This document shows positions 31,925 through 43,402 of a DNA stretch of 64,000 nucleotides, piece by piece; position 1 is the stretch's first letter, and every line of letters starts with the position of its first letter. The notes under the pieces are model-generated. The model did not search any database, was not told the DNA's origin, and worked only from the letters and a program-made list of their open reading frames with translations. Source of the DNA: Pyricularia pennisetigena. Taxonomy: Eukaryota > Ascomycota > Sordariomycetes > Magnaporthales > Pyriculariaceae. Position numbers and translations under genes: made by a program. The stretch spans positions 1,304,730-1,368,729 of the forward strand of contig NC_043744.1 in the NCBI RefSeq assembly GCF_004337985.1, read 5' to 3'.

Positions 31925-32997
31925 TTTTAAATAACATTGACCAGGTGTCAATTGCGGATTTAACTAGTCTAGTATGCCTAATATTGCAGAAAACCCCGCG
32001 TGTATTTTTTCAAAGGTAGAAGCAATCAACTCAATTGAGAAGGAATGGTGCGAAAACACCACAATATCACATTGACCGTGTGTTCGCCTCAATGGGGAAA
32101 CTCTTACTTACCCTTGGAACTAACCATTATGTCCCGACGCTGCTGGACACACTGTTAGCTCTCAACCTTGAGCTTGCTTGATCCTTTAGCCGCGCACAAT
32201 ATTCAAGGGGGACACCCAGCCACTCGGACCGCTGAAAATCATTGAACTCTCTCGTCGCGTCGCCCTCGCCTGGCAAGCTGAGAACCCTAATCCGCATAAT
32301 TGCCTTCAAAGCCGTCTGCCAAGGCCTCGTAGCGTTCACCCCCTCCAGTGTACTCGTATACCACCCCAGTCTCCAAAAGACGCGAGATCGGGGTTCGGAT
32401 TACACGGGAGCAAACGAAGGAAATCTAACCAGAAAATATGCTTCAAACACCAACTCCCCTCGTCCATATACACCGGGCCGTTCCCCGCCACGTTGCCAGA
32501 CACATAAGAGCATCTTGCACGTGTGGCAGCTAAAGTTGCGAATGTAGATCATGACGGGCTGGTAGCGTTTTGTTGGGAGCCGGGGATGGAGGGGGTCCAG
32601 ATGTTAGGATGAGAGTCCTCGGATCCTTCATCGCCTTGGATGCATATGCTGCTGACGGTCAGGGCCAGACGGAGGCCTCCCGATCCGACATATCTGCTCG
32701 ATTGAGATAGATGTGGCGCTTGTGGCGCGTATGCCAGTCCTGTAAAGTCGAAGAAGTCGGCATCTTGGCAGCTGTCATATTTTGCAGCAAGCCTCCCCGC
32801 GCTAAATACGAGATGTACTGCATGCAAACAAGGCCTGCATCTCGCCCAACCGCTGTTCCGCTGTTTGCATCAACACCTACCAGCCTTGGTCTTTGCCAAT
32901 CTTGGTTCTTGAGCGTTGGAATGGCTTGCTACGTGTACAGAGCACTGGTAGCAGTGAGATTCGGCAGGGGATAGTAGCTTTCCATGGAGGTTTGATG

Positions 32998-33243
32998 CTA
33001 GTGTGTGATTGTCGTCTGCTCGATTCCAGTAGCAGGAACTGAGGTTTGCGAAGCTGATGTTTGTATTTGTGCTGCGGCCACAAGATGCGATCCGGTTCGA
33101 CGTAGACTGAAGGTGCCGAATTGAACAAGTGTTTGGTGTGAGCAACAATGCTGACGGCCGACTGCAATAGCGGCAGCATCAAGCCGGCAAGACGCCCACA
33201 TGGTGATTAGCCACTGGGCCACCGCAAGGGTTATGATGCGCAT
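32998..33243 (-). CDS. possible small secreted protein (first exon only resolved)
   Basis: An 81-codon frame starts with ATG at 33243 and opens with a signal-peptide-like segment (MRIITLAVAQWLITMWA), followed by a Cys-Cys pair. A consensus-like TATATAAA lies about 50 bp upstream. Overlapping frames downstream carry more cysteines, and a possible GTAGGT donor lies at 32880, so a multi-exon small secreted protein is possible. I could not derive a consistent splice model. Promoter position and signal peptide are the only support; no homology recognised. Confidence 0.25.
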   Translation of the reverse strand: MRIITLAVAQWLITMWASCRLDAAAIAVGRQHCCSHQTLVQFGTFSLRRTGSHLVAAAQIQTSASQTSVPATGIEQTTITH

Positions 33244-33293
33244 GAGAGGGGGAAGACAGAGATGCTTGATAATCAATGGGGTTCCTTTCCTCC

Positions 33294-33301
33294 TTTATAT
33301 A
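33294..33301 (-). promoter_or_regulatory. TATA box for the possible small secreted protein
   Basis: TATATAAA on the minus strand, about 51 bp upstream of the ATG at 33243. Supports but does not prove a transcribed gene there. Confidence 0.35.
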
Positions 33302-34100
33302 GGAATAATCATCACGTGAAACTCAGATCCCTTGGAAACCAAACAGACACCAGATGACCATATTCCGTTTACGGCCTCGATCGACCTAAAGTTTGAAAGG
33401 CTATGCCGTCCTTGTTTAGTGTTCTACAAATAACCTCGATGTGCCGGGGAAAAGTATCCTACTTTGCAACGCATGAAACCCCATCAAAAAATGCGTGTAT
33501 TGTGCTAAGCCCGCGCGCTCGACCGACTTGGGGAACGGCGCGAGAGCATTGGCTGCATTACATGGGTTGCACGTAACATCTTGAGCAATGATGGGGTTTC
33601 CCTCTTTCTACTCTCCGTCCAACGTTGATATAAAAATAGTAGTTACAATAACTGATCGATCCGCGTATGAGCGACGATTTGCAAATTGGTCCGATCGAGA
33701 ATAGGTTACGCGCTTTCGTCCCTTCGGGCTTCGCGCTCAGCACGGAAACCGGTTCGCTGAATTAGTAAGCGGGACTCAGTGCTGCGTATGCCGAACCGCC
33801 TTAATCTTGTCCGGAAAAGGCAACAAATAGATCTGCAACATGTTGGAGATGCAATTAAGGTTTACGCACCGCCGGCTGGGATGGGAGAGACGGTCCAAAG
33901 CACCTGCGACATCATTAGCTGTCGTCCAATGGGTCGCTTTTGTGGAAGAGCGGGTAGCGTGTGCTCATAAGGTTTGGGAGCCAGTTAGCACCATAAATTG
34001 GCGTCGGGTGACCGTGCCTCTGTTCGCCTGGTATTTTCCCGGCCGACAGCAACCCATATCGTACAATCGGCAAGCCTACGGCTCCTTTTCGTGCTGCAAC

Positions 34101-35171
34101 ATGTCGCCAACAAAAAACACCGCTTTATACATGGACGAGGACTGCAAGCTGTCCGTGAAGCGCAACTTTCCCGTCCCTCAACCGGAACAGAATGAAGCCC
34201 TCGTCGAGGTCCTGTTTTCTGGCGTCAACCCCGCCGACATCAAGCATGGCACACAGCTGGGCATCCGTCCGGTAGTGATGGGGTACGAATTTAGCGGCCG
34301 TATTATATCTGCTCCAGATAACTCGGGCTTTCGCCCAGGAGACGCGGTCGCAGGCGGCACGCCCTCGGGCCTGGGACGTCCCGCGCGCTTCGGCACGCAC
34401 CAAGATTACCTGACCTGCCCCGCGGACTTGCTGTTCCACGTGCCCACGCACCTGGCCATGGAGCACGCAGCCTGCCTAACCGTTGTGACCAGGACGGCCG
34501 CCGACGCTCTGTACAACCTTTTCGGGCTGCCGCTGCCGGGCGCGACAGGGCGGGACGGATTGCCCCGCGGATCCCTCCTCGTCTGGGGCGCCGGCAGCGC
34601 CCTCGGCTGCTGCGCGGTGCAGCTCGCGCGCGCATCTGGCGTCACCGATATCCTCGTCACGGCCTCGCCCGCACGCCACGACATGCTGCGCGGCCTTGGC
34701 GCCACCCGCTGCTTCGACTACCGCCGGTCCGACGTCGAGGCCGAGCTCACGGCCAGCGTGGCCGCCGGCGCGCACCCGCCCGTCCGCTGGGCACTGGACG
34801 CTGTGGGCGCCCCGGGGGTCGGCGATGCGCCCGGAACGGCTCAGAGGCTGCGCGCGAGCGCCCCCGACGCCGTGCTGGTCTCGGCTACCGTCCAGGGGCC
34901 CGACTTCTTGATGCCGCTGGCGTATCGGGATCACGACCTGGTCATCCATCCCGAGGGCGCCCCGGGCCCCGTCACGATACCCGGCGACGCGGAAAAGTCG
35001 GCCTTGGCGGCAAGAGCTCTGGCCTGGGCGGTAGAGAACTATAACAAGGGCTTTGTGCTTCCGTCGGTGGATGTGTTCAGCGGCGCGAGCGAGGATGCCC
35101 TTAAAGAATTGGAGTCTTCGGCGGCTGGTGGCCGTTTCGGCAAGTTGGCGATAAAGCACCCTCTGCAGTAA
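34101..35171 (+). CDS. MDR-family dehydrogenase / discrete (trans) enoyl reductase-like protein, 356 aa
   Basis: Medium-chain dehydrogenase/reductase of the zinc-alcohol-dehydrogenase-like group that contains LovC-type trans-acting enoyl reductases and ToxD-like oxidoreductases. The N-terminal GroES-like domain has 'GVNPADIKHG' and 'VVMGYEFSGRI'. The NADP(H) Rossmann loop follows as 'VWGAGSALGCCAVQLARASG'. The structural-zinc cysteine cluster of true alcohol dehydrogenases is not evident, favouring a reductase. Start chosen at ATG 34101, which gives a normal family length; upstream sequence in the same frame lacks family features. Because the PKS carries an apparently intact ER domain, a trans-ER would be redundant, so this enzyme may reduce a different double bond. 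No intron is needed. Family secure; role in the cluster unproven. Confidence 0.83.
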   Translation: MSPTKNTALYMDEDCKLSVKRNFPVPQPEQNEALVEVLFSGVNPADIKHGTQLGIRPVVMGYEFSGRIISAPDNSGFRPGDAVAGGTPSGLGRPARFGTHQDYLTCPADLLFHVPTHLAMEHAACLTVVTRTAADALYNLFGLPLPGATGRDGLPRGSLLVWGAGSALGCCAVQLARASGVTDILVTASPARHDMLRGLGATRCFDYRRSDVEAELTASVAAGAHPPVRWALDAVGAPGVGDAPGTAQRLRASAPDAVLVSATVQGPDFLMPLAYRDHDLVIHPEGAPGPVTIPGDAEKSALAARALAWAVENYNKGFVLPSVDVFSGASEDALKELESSAAGGRFGKLAIKHPLQ

Positions 35172-36449
35172 AGGCCTTATAAAGTTGATAGCAGGTTAGA
35201 AGGGGGCTTGACCTGGGCGCCGGCAGCGCAAGCCAGGTCGAAATCGAATGAGCGAGTCGAAGCGGATAACTTGAAACGCAAAGTTCAATAGTAGGATATA
35301 TACATATACACATATATAGATTTACGTAGGAGCCATAGGGTATCGGATTTAAGTCGGTTTTCATCGCCCCCTGGAGGGTCGACATACAATCCGGGAACTT
35401 CTCATTCTACATCAAGCGTCGAAAGGCGACCCGGGCCTAGGAATGATCCGTCTGATCTCTGGTTTGACACCAATCAAAATCTTCGAGACCCGACGACACG
35501 GATGAAACCGCACCTCGACGACAAAGGTGACCCCGACGAAGTCAAACATTTGCGATGAATCGTTTTTAACCAGCTGGCCAATCCTCAACCGTCCTGCGTC
35601 ATCTTCCATCAAAAGCTGAGACGGATCCATGTCAGCTTCTTTGGTGAGGATAGATGCTGGACGAGCTCGAGAGATTTTAGCCGGTTAGAGACACCCAAAG
35701 CCCATTTGACAACTCTCCCATCTTCATTCAAGAAACTGAGGGGAAAGACAAGAACGAATCGAACGCAATTCCATCTTACCAGTAAAATGGCGACTGGCGT
35801 CTCGAGGAGTGATAATCGTGAAAAGTCTTCGATCCAGGTGGAGGAAAGCCGTCAAGCAGAGGTCGTAATTACTCCCCCTCTTACGGAAGCCTTCACCCCC
35901 ATCCTAGAAAAACAGAAAATATCTGCTTTTTTTTGCCTGTTCAAGAGTCAACTTTTAAAGTAAGCAAGGCCCAACACCATTCTTTCCCCCTTTTGTACTT
36001 ACCTCTGTTCGTATCGCACGTTGGCTAACATGATCGTTATAGTTTCTCATCCATCCTGACTTCAATACAACAGCAAGCCGGCAGGGAATATTGACAATGT
36101 TCAAGAGAAACACTGAATTGCGGGCCTTTGCTGCAACTTCATTTGTCAAAGCCGTACTTCAGTTCTGCGAGCATGACAAACTGTGCTACACCTGGCCGCA
36201 GTCCTGCCGACGGCCGAGGATAGTCCGAATGACATTTGGCTTTTTGTGCCAAGAGATCAAAAAGCTTTTGAAAACAACACCGGTACTGAAGGCGTGACAC
36301 CTGGCTAGCCTGCGCCGTATCGACCATGTCCACCTGTTAGACTCATCTATCATCGTTGCCATTACTCCCATTGCAAAGTGGTAACTGGTTGAATGCCAAG
36401 GGTACCATCGGCCATGGCAGTACATATTTTCCGACCACGTCCGGCGGTG
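35172..36449. other. intergenic region, nothing recognised
   Basis: About 1.3 kb after the dehydrogenase. Short frames exist on both strands but none resembles a known domain. Confidence 0.45.
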
Positions 36450-37730
36450 TCCGCATCCCACCCGGGTCAGGCCTGCAAATCCTAGATCCTATTGCGGTAG
36501 AGAACACCCAACGGAGGGAGGCCTTTACATATCTTGGGGCTGTTACAGCTTCAGCGGATATGGCTCGGTCGGCGCTGAAGCGCTTCGTATCTAGAATTTA
36601 GTCCGCGAGTTGTGGTCAGTGGACTTGACAGTCCCGAAGGCCCAACCCCACCTCTTCTATCTCTCTCAAGACCAGGACCGGGATGACATTGGGATAGAGT
36701 ATCTCCATATCTACCCGCTTGGCGGTGATGTGGCAAATCCACACAGTAAGGACGTCTACTTGCCTGGAAACAATGCTTTCGGTCCCGAGGCCTTGTTGCA
36801 GGCACATGGAGATGCACCGGGTTGTGAAGTTTCACTTCTCGATCCAGTTTATCTTGCAGACGCCCCCGCTTTGCCCTCGCCAGCGGCTCTGCCCTGGAGA
36901 CCATGGCTAGTCAAGAAACTAAGCCTCGGTAAAAATGTCAAGCTTGTCTCCGCAAAGGAGGCCACTCTATCAAGCGCTTGGAGATATGTCGTCCAGAACT
37001 GGCCAGAGAAGCTAATTGGATTATTGAGACGTGCCTGGGAAGAGGAAAGCATCCGGATACTGATCAACCAAACCCTGAAGAGACTGCAGTTAGAGAAACA
37101 AACGTATCTCGCCTGTGCCCGACTGTCAGCAGGTCGAAGGGACTGTGGGTAACTTTGCAGAAATCTTGGCTGCTGCTTCCCAGCTGCAGAGTGTCTCTGG
37201 GAAGGACCCGGCAACACGGAGACTTCCCTCGTGCCCAAAGGGCCTGTACAGCCGCCTGTGCGGTCACGATTCTCAGCAGCTTCTTCAAACAAACCTTTTT
37301 GATTCCTGACGCAGTTGGACCACGTGCAGGCTAACCGAACTCCAGACATGCCTTCGAGCCCAAACCTCTAATGTTCGTCTCAGGAGAGAATAAACAAAGC
37401 TGGTACAAGACCGGCCAATGTCTGATCCTGCGGTAAGAGGCTGAAGCGTTCGGAATTGGAAAAGCACTATCAGGAAGTACGTTACTGTCCATCCAGAGTA
37501 TGCCGACATGGAACCCTGGTACGGCACCGAGACTGCAGACATCACCTATCAAGACTCGGCGGGCGACTTGACAAACCTGCTCGTGGATTAAAGCTACCTT
37601 GACGAGGATAGTTGGCGCGATGGTAGGCCACGGTATGTTATCGAGGTCAAGTCGATTACAGGGCCTTGTAGTGTTCCCTTTTGAATGAGCAAAGGTCAAT
37701 ATCAGCGGGTAAACAGATGCAAAACTCCTC
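36450..37730 (+). pseudogene. decayed fragment of a NO VEIN-like / DUF3883 protein
   Basis: Fragments in several frames follow the order of large fungal HATPase/NO VEIN-like proteins. First comes 'LDPIAVENTQRREAFTYLG' near 36485-36540. A 180-codon open segment follows at 36610-37152, including 'SLLDPVYLADAPALPSP' and 'WRYVVQNWPEKLIGLLRRAW'. Last is the DUF3883-like end 'PRYVIEVKSITGPCSVPF' near 37629-37682, immediately interrupted by TGA before 'MSKGQYQRV'. A second in-frame stop breaks 'NLLVD-SYLDEDSW'. Frameshifts and stops make a functional product unlikely, and the N-terminal ATPase part is absent. Assignment is from remembered family motifs, so moderately certain. Confidence 0.55.
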
Positions 37731-38599
37731 CTTACTCCGTCACTTGCTGAGCCTCGGTGATTTATGTCGCTTGATATCTGAATTTGTAACCTTTCCTCTC
37801 CCTAACAGTCCTATGTCGACCAGGAGCAGCTGCGGTTGAACGACGCGTTGAGTTTTACGGCCGAGACCTGGTCCATTGTCCCTGCGCCAAGCGCTTGACG
37901 GAGACGCGATGACAGTATCTAGTTCCTCTGCATTCTGTTGAAACAACTGAGACGCCCTTCCTGCCACCTTCGGATCCAAAATGCCAAAGCTTTGAGCTAG
38001 GATTTCGTAAACCACTATGCTAATCGGACTTTTCTTTTGGCGATATTTCCACTTGTCCTACTTGGGCCCCTCTCCTCCTCCTGCAGCTGTTTTCTTGTGT
38101 CAGCTCTCGCATCATGAATCCCAGCGTTGAAACAAATGAGAGCATCCTGTGATCGGTTCGTCAATTCAAAACGGTGCCATCTGACAAATTCTCCATTTGG
38201 AATACTGGACAAGTTACTTTACAGTCATCAGGAATTTTCTGCGGTACTTCCGCTTACTTTCTTATTTTGGCACTTTTGGGAAAGAGTGCAGGCAGACCGA
38301 AGAACGAATAAGACTTGAATCCTTGTTCCTCGAGGCTATTTTCGCGGCTGAAAACGAAATGTCGTGGCCAAAGATAAAGCCTTTGCTCAGAATAGCATCA
38401 ACAGCAAGGTGTTACAGCATGTCTTAGTCGGTCTTTGAAAAAGCTTGCTGCGAGAGAGAGACCTGAGAATTCAAAATACAAAAGCCAGAGGTGTTTGGTG
38501 GGAACGCCGGGGGACCGTTTATCAGTTCACGCTTAAGAGGACGTCGTGATGGCGCGGTATAGGCGCTATATCCGATTGGGGATGACACTAAAACCGGCT

Positions 38600-38935
38600 G
38601 GTGCCGCAGTAGGTTTTCGGTTACAAATTATATAAAACAAATTAATTGAAAAAGGAAAAGTACATGTTATACATGATGTATCAAAATTTCGTTCATTATC
38701 ATATGAAAAAGTTTAATCTTTCAGTTGTTTAACAGCAATTGTACTTGAGTTAATTTTAACATTTATTTGAACAGGATTATAATTCTAATACTACTGCTAG
38801 TTTGGTTATTTCAAGCCCCATTTACCAGTTGGAGGCTTCGTTGGTTCTATCAATTACACCCGGTCAGTTAGGAACAGACTAACCCAATACCTTGATGGTA
38901 ACCTATTTCCTTGGCAACATACCACGACGGCGGTA
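38600..38935 (+). repeat. degenerate LTR-like repeat copy
   Basis: Resembles 47110-47330 and 62330-62588 in the order of segments: an AT-rich lead, 'tgtttaacagcaatt', a Thr-Gly-poor AT core and 'aataccttgatggtaac' near the end. The three copies are at different stages of decay, and this is the most diverged alignment. It suggests a retrotransposon insertion near the DUF3883-like pseudogene. Confidence 0.45.
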
Positions 38936-39251
38936 AAAGAGCTTGTTTATAAATAGTCTTAATGGCACCCGGCTTTTATTTCCCAAATGCGGAAACAACA
39001 TCATATTTGTGCATTTTGAGCAATGAAATCCGATTTTAAGGGTAGTTAAGCGAGGACGGGAAGGGTAAACCTACTTATTAGCAATATAACATCATATGCT
39101 ATTAATAGGATCTGGCAATGTTTTATTCGTGAGATTCTGTCTCATTTCACTATAAACAGACGCTGAGTTGGGATTAAAGTAGAATGCTTTAAATTACGCG
39201 GCGCAAAATAGTCACTTGTAAAACTTTTCATACCGTCGTGCTAGACGTAAA

Positions 39252-39664
39252 TAAGGCCTGCCAAAACCCGAAAACAGGTTGGGCCCGGCCCTCCCCACCA
39301 GCCCATGGGCTCTTGGCGGGGGCCCGTGAAGGCCCACGGGTTGTACCAAAACAAATAAAAAATGAAAATAATGTAATTTGTTTTTTTTATTATAGAATAG
39401 AAATTTAATAGATGTATTTTATACTATATACTCCAGTTATGATTTTTAGTTTGTGTTATATTTAAATGACTAAAACTATTAATGTTAATACGCAGAATAT
39501 ACAATTTTACGGGTTTTGCAGGGGGGCCGCGGGTTGTCAAGAAAACCCGCGTTCAGTTTTGGGCCGGGCCGGGCCCCCCATAAATAATTCAACCCACCCA
39601 CGGGTCGCCCGCCCCACCAATTTGGGCCGACGCGGGCCCCCATGCGCGGGTTTGGAATGCCTTA
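39252..39664. mobile_element. hAT-like non-autonomous DNA transposon, copy 2 (413 bp)
   Basis: Same family as 15920-16419. The left end begins TAAGGCCTGCCAAAACCC and the right end reads, in reverse complement, TAAGGCATTCCAAACCC. Flanking 8-mers gacgtaaa (39244-39251) and gacgtgag (39665-39672) match at six of eight positions, consistent with an aged target duplication. The AT-rich core is shorter than in copy 1 and non-coding. The right subterminal GC-rich block is nearly identical to copy 1. Confidence 0.7.
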
Positions 39665-40743
39665 GACGTGAGGGGTTATTAGCGGTGTTTGGGACGTTGG
39701 TAAAAATGTGTTAACTAATAGTGGTAATCGCTATATCTGAATATAAAATATTGAGTAAAAGAAGTTTATATGTTACGATTGAAATATTGGAGGGATATGT
39801 TTTCGAAAATAAAAGTATAAAAGGTGAAAGTAAATAAGTGTTCAACGGGGAGTTGGGGTATTGCTTAGTTGGGATCGAAATTATAATTGCTATTAAACAG
39901 TGCTAGAGCTTAGTTTAGTCACATAGTAATAAACGTGTTCTATATAGATCTTAATTTTTAATATATAGTTTTACTAAATCTCCAGATGTTACTTTAATCA
40001 ATCATAGTTTTGAGTGGTCACGTAAGGTCAGGCGATTACATCTTCAGGTGATCCGTAGTCCTGCAATGTTTGTCCCGGACAATGTTAGTGAGTGGGGTGG
40101 AAATCCACCTGACCTTCCTGGTACCGGCCCAACCCTCTGCTCTTAACTGAGCGCTTTAGTGTAGGTGGCGGTTAGCAGCGACGAATCTGGACATCTTCAT
40201 CCACAGAACCAACCAGGTAGTCTGTCCGACTTTTCTTGTGGCTGCTTACCTGAGCCACATGTATGTTCTGTTGTTCAGGTGTTTTTCGCCCCGTTTAGGG
40301 GCTGCGCAGGTGCTGTTCGGTGTGCTCAGTCGCAGCTCAGTCCATATGCCATGTTTATTAATTTAGTGACTTTGGTTGAGTACGTAGTTAATCTTTTGTC
40401 TGGGCTTTCCAAATCAAGGAACTGGCCAATAGTAGGTGGGAGACGTCTGTAGCTTCTGGGGAATACAACCCTTCATCGTTTTGTATTTGATAATGTTTAC
40501 ATTATTAAACCGGGAAAGGCGTATGCGGTTTGGCCAATAAAACTTTTGCGCATTTGGATTTATCCGAACGAAATATCTATTTGCCTGGCGCGAGATATTT
40601 AACTCGGGGCACTTGGACCAGTTGCCAGTCCTTATCCCTTATCATCCCGCTACAATCATAGGTTTGACTCGGGTAGGAATGGTCAAGTTATATGCGTACT
40701 TAATATTGTCAGATTTCAATCGTCGAAAGAAAAGCTTTCAGTC
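39665..40743. other. repeat-derived intergenic region
   Basis: AT-rich sequence without a recognised gene between the transposon copy and the P450 stop. A short block around 40115-40140 ('taccggcccaaccctctg') recurs inverted around 44878-44895, so part of this DNA is an old repeat. Confidence 0.4.
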
Positions 40744-42639
40744 CTACCAAGCACCGTGAACAAGCTTGGTTCTTAGGAGCAAGTCCCCTGCTGGCCTCTC
40801 TGTGAAGCCAGAGTTGAGAACTTGTACACGCTTATCGGGGTCCGCAAACGACAGTTCAAAACGGCCGACTATGACAGCAATGATGCAAAGGAACTCTGCT
40901 CTGGCGAAACTGGCGCCGATGCAAGAGCGTGGCCCTATTGATACCTATGTTAGTCAAGGTAGAGCCCAGTAGAGTATATAGACAATGGGAGCTGGAACCA
41001 TCAATCAACAGGCAGCTGCAGGTGCCACGGTATTTTAGAACACAGGTACTTACCATGCAAAAACGTCAGGTTGGCATAGTTACTATTTGCGCCGCCCTTG
41101 TTGGTCTGGCCCGGCGCCAGCCACCTCTCGGGCTTGAACTGGCCAGCGTCGTCACCCCACAGTTCCCGGGATCTGTTCGTTGCCGCCGGCGATATCAGCA
41201 GCTGCGTCCCCTTGGGGATCGCCCTGCCGAGCAGCATGGTGTCGCTGATAGCTTCTCGCCGCGTCGCCGGCACCGACGGGTAGAAGCGCAGAACCTCGCT
41301 GCAGAACGCCTGCAGATAGGGCAGGGCCTGGAAGTCGCGCTCGCTGACCCGGGCGCTGGGGTCGGCCGGCGACGGAAGCCCACTGCGCACCTCGTCCCGC
41401 AGCCGAGCCTGCATCTCCGGGCGCCGGCAGAGCTCCACAAGGCCCCAGCCCAGCGACCCGGCGACCGTCTCGTGCCCAGCAACCAGGAAGGTCATGCTCT
41501 GGTCGACGAGGCTCTCGTCGTCAAAGGCGCCCGAGCTCTTGGCGACCGATATGAGATCCACCGCCGCGGAGGGGTCGTCCTCCGGGGTGCGTTTGGCCTG
41601 GATCACGCCGCGGATGATGCTCCGGATGGTGTCGACGGCCGCCTTGGTGCGGATGTTGTGTTGGATTGGCAGCTTCTGCAGCCAAAGGACGGGAAGAAAG
41701 TCGGCCAAGGCCTCGAGGAACGTCACTGCCACGTGGGTCTCCTGGGACTTGAACAGAAACTCATAGGTGAGGTTCACTTCCGTCTTAGGGTTTTGGATCG
41801 CATTGAAGCTGAACCCGAACCCGGCCTCTCCGATATTGTCGAGCGTGATTCGGCGCAGCCAATCAGTAAAAGCCACGTCGGCGACGTGACCGTCAGATGC
41901 GTTGGCCTTTTTCATCTCTTGCGCTATCTCTTCCGCCCCGTCGTAGGCTCTCGTCCAAAACTGGGGATAAAGTGCTTTCACCCTTGGGCCTGTGAAGGCC
42001 GTCACCAGATTCCTTCTTTGCACCTGATCCATGGCGGATAAGTCAGTTTACACATTGTCCCGTTAGTTTTTATCTTTTTTTTCGCATATGTACCTTGTGT
42101 GCATTTCCCTCAGACACGATGAGCCCGTCGCCGATGACCGAGGCGAGCGAGTGCCGCAGAGCCTCTGGCTTTCTCCAGTTGTCTGCGTTCCTGACCAGCA
42201 CATCCGCAATGCCTTCTATCGACGTTACAAGTAGTCTCTCCGAGTTGAGTGCAACGTTGACCCGAATCATGCCATCATTCTCGATCGTGTTGCCCCATTC
42301 TTCCAGAGGTACACTGGAACCTTGTTCCAGAATCTTCCATGTTTGACCGTTGAGAAATGTGCCTCCCTGTGGATTGAAACGCCGTCAGCCTGTCAAAGTC
42401 TCGTCTACTGAAAGAAAAAGCAGTTTACAAACAGGTGGGCTTGGTAAGTCCCGAAAAGGGCTGAAGAATTTTGGGTAGAGAATGAGCCTCCAGATGACAG
42501 CCAAAGACGAGGCAAATACCAGCGCAACTATACTAGTGTTGGCAGCTGACCAGTTGGGGAATGCCAAACTCCGGACTACCAGAGCTGCAAGACAGCCCGA
42601 GCCCAGGCAGAATTTCAGACCAAAATTCAGGGAAGGCAT
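40744..42639 (-). CDS. cytochrome P450 monooxygenase, 546 aa
   Basis: Heme-thiolate oxygenase, probably ER-anchored and hydroxylating or oxidising a cluster intermediate. Four exons on the minus strand: 42639-42433, 42366-42094, 42023-41054, 40934-40744 (1641 nt, in frame). Introns are 66, 70 and 119 nt. The N-terminal hydrophobic segment is a membrane anchor, followed by the proline hinge 'FRDLPSPP' spliced to 'GGTFLNGQ'. Exon 2/3 splicing restores 'EGNAHK-VQRRNL', a conserved C-helix pattern. The oxygen-binding helix has AGHET (342-346), the ExxR is E403-R406, 'FKPERW' is present, and the heme loop is restored by splicing as 'FLHGPRSCIG' with C488. All core motifs are intact. The closest look is to CYP families with the 'FLHGPRSCIG' heme loop. 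Substrate unknown. Confidence 0.93.
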
Positions 42640-43402
42640 GGTTGTCCACCAGAGATGAAGAATTCAGACTACAGCTAAAAAGTTTGGCCGGTAGCGAAAT
42701 GCGAGCTTTTCTGCCCTTTGGCAGGAGCTTTCCGACAATTTTCTTGACAGAGATATACCATGTCGAAATATCGGGTAGATGACTCGCGACAATTTGTCAA
42801 ACGACAATAATTCTTTTGCTTCTTCCAAACTCCATTAGAAGATAGAAGAAAGCATAATTTAGCTCCCGGTGGCATGGCATCCATGGCCTAGACGGATGAC
42901 GAATTCACGCTTATGCTTGCTCCTGCTCTGGCATTAATGATCCAGCCTAGAGAAATTGTCTACAAGGGGTGTCAGATTTTATTAAAGTTTATATTTGGAC
43001 TAAGCCTCGAAAAATCCTCAACGAATATCTCTCAGAAAGTCATATGTCGCAGTTCCAACACGACCATGTTTGAAAATCGTGCCATGCGCTTGACCCTTGG
43101 TTACGTTGAATTGCAACATTGCCCTGTCGAGCTGAAAAAAGCTGCAAACTATTTGGGGGTGCGTTGATCATGTTGACCATACCCTGGTAATTCCCTTGAC
43201 CCAATTTTGATCTTTTTTTTTTTTTCTCCAAGTTTATGATTCTAGTCTCTGCTGTTAGCTGGTCGTCAAGGGAAGCCGCTGGCGCCTCTGGCAAAACTGA
43301 CATTTTCTGAATCGTCCAAAGCTGTACTGGTTCCAACTGTCGCAACCGTTGTTAGAAAATACACTTTTGCTCTAGACTCTCAAACACCAAGTCGACGCAA
43401 AG
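42640..43402. promoter_or_regulatory. divergent intergenic region between P450 and GNAT genes
   Basis: About 760 bp separating two divergently transcribed genes and thus probably a shared promoter region. No operator recognised. Confidence 0.4.

Larger units (their letters stand above)
30794..34100. other. intergenic region between divergent tannase and dehydrogenase genes
   Basis: About 3.3 kb with an assembly gap at 31843-31924, a possible small secreted-protein exon at 32998-33243, and otherwise no recognisable gene. Several short frames on both strands lack any family resemblance. Confidence 0.45.
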
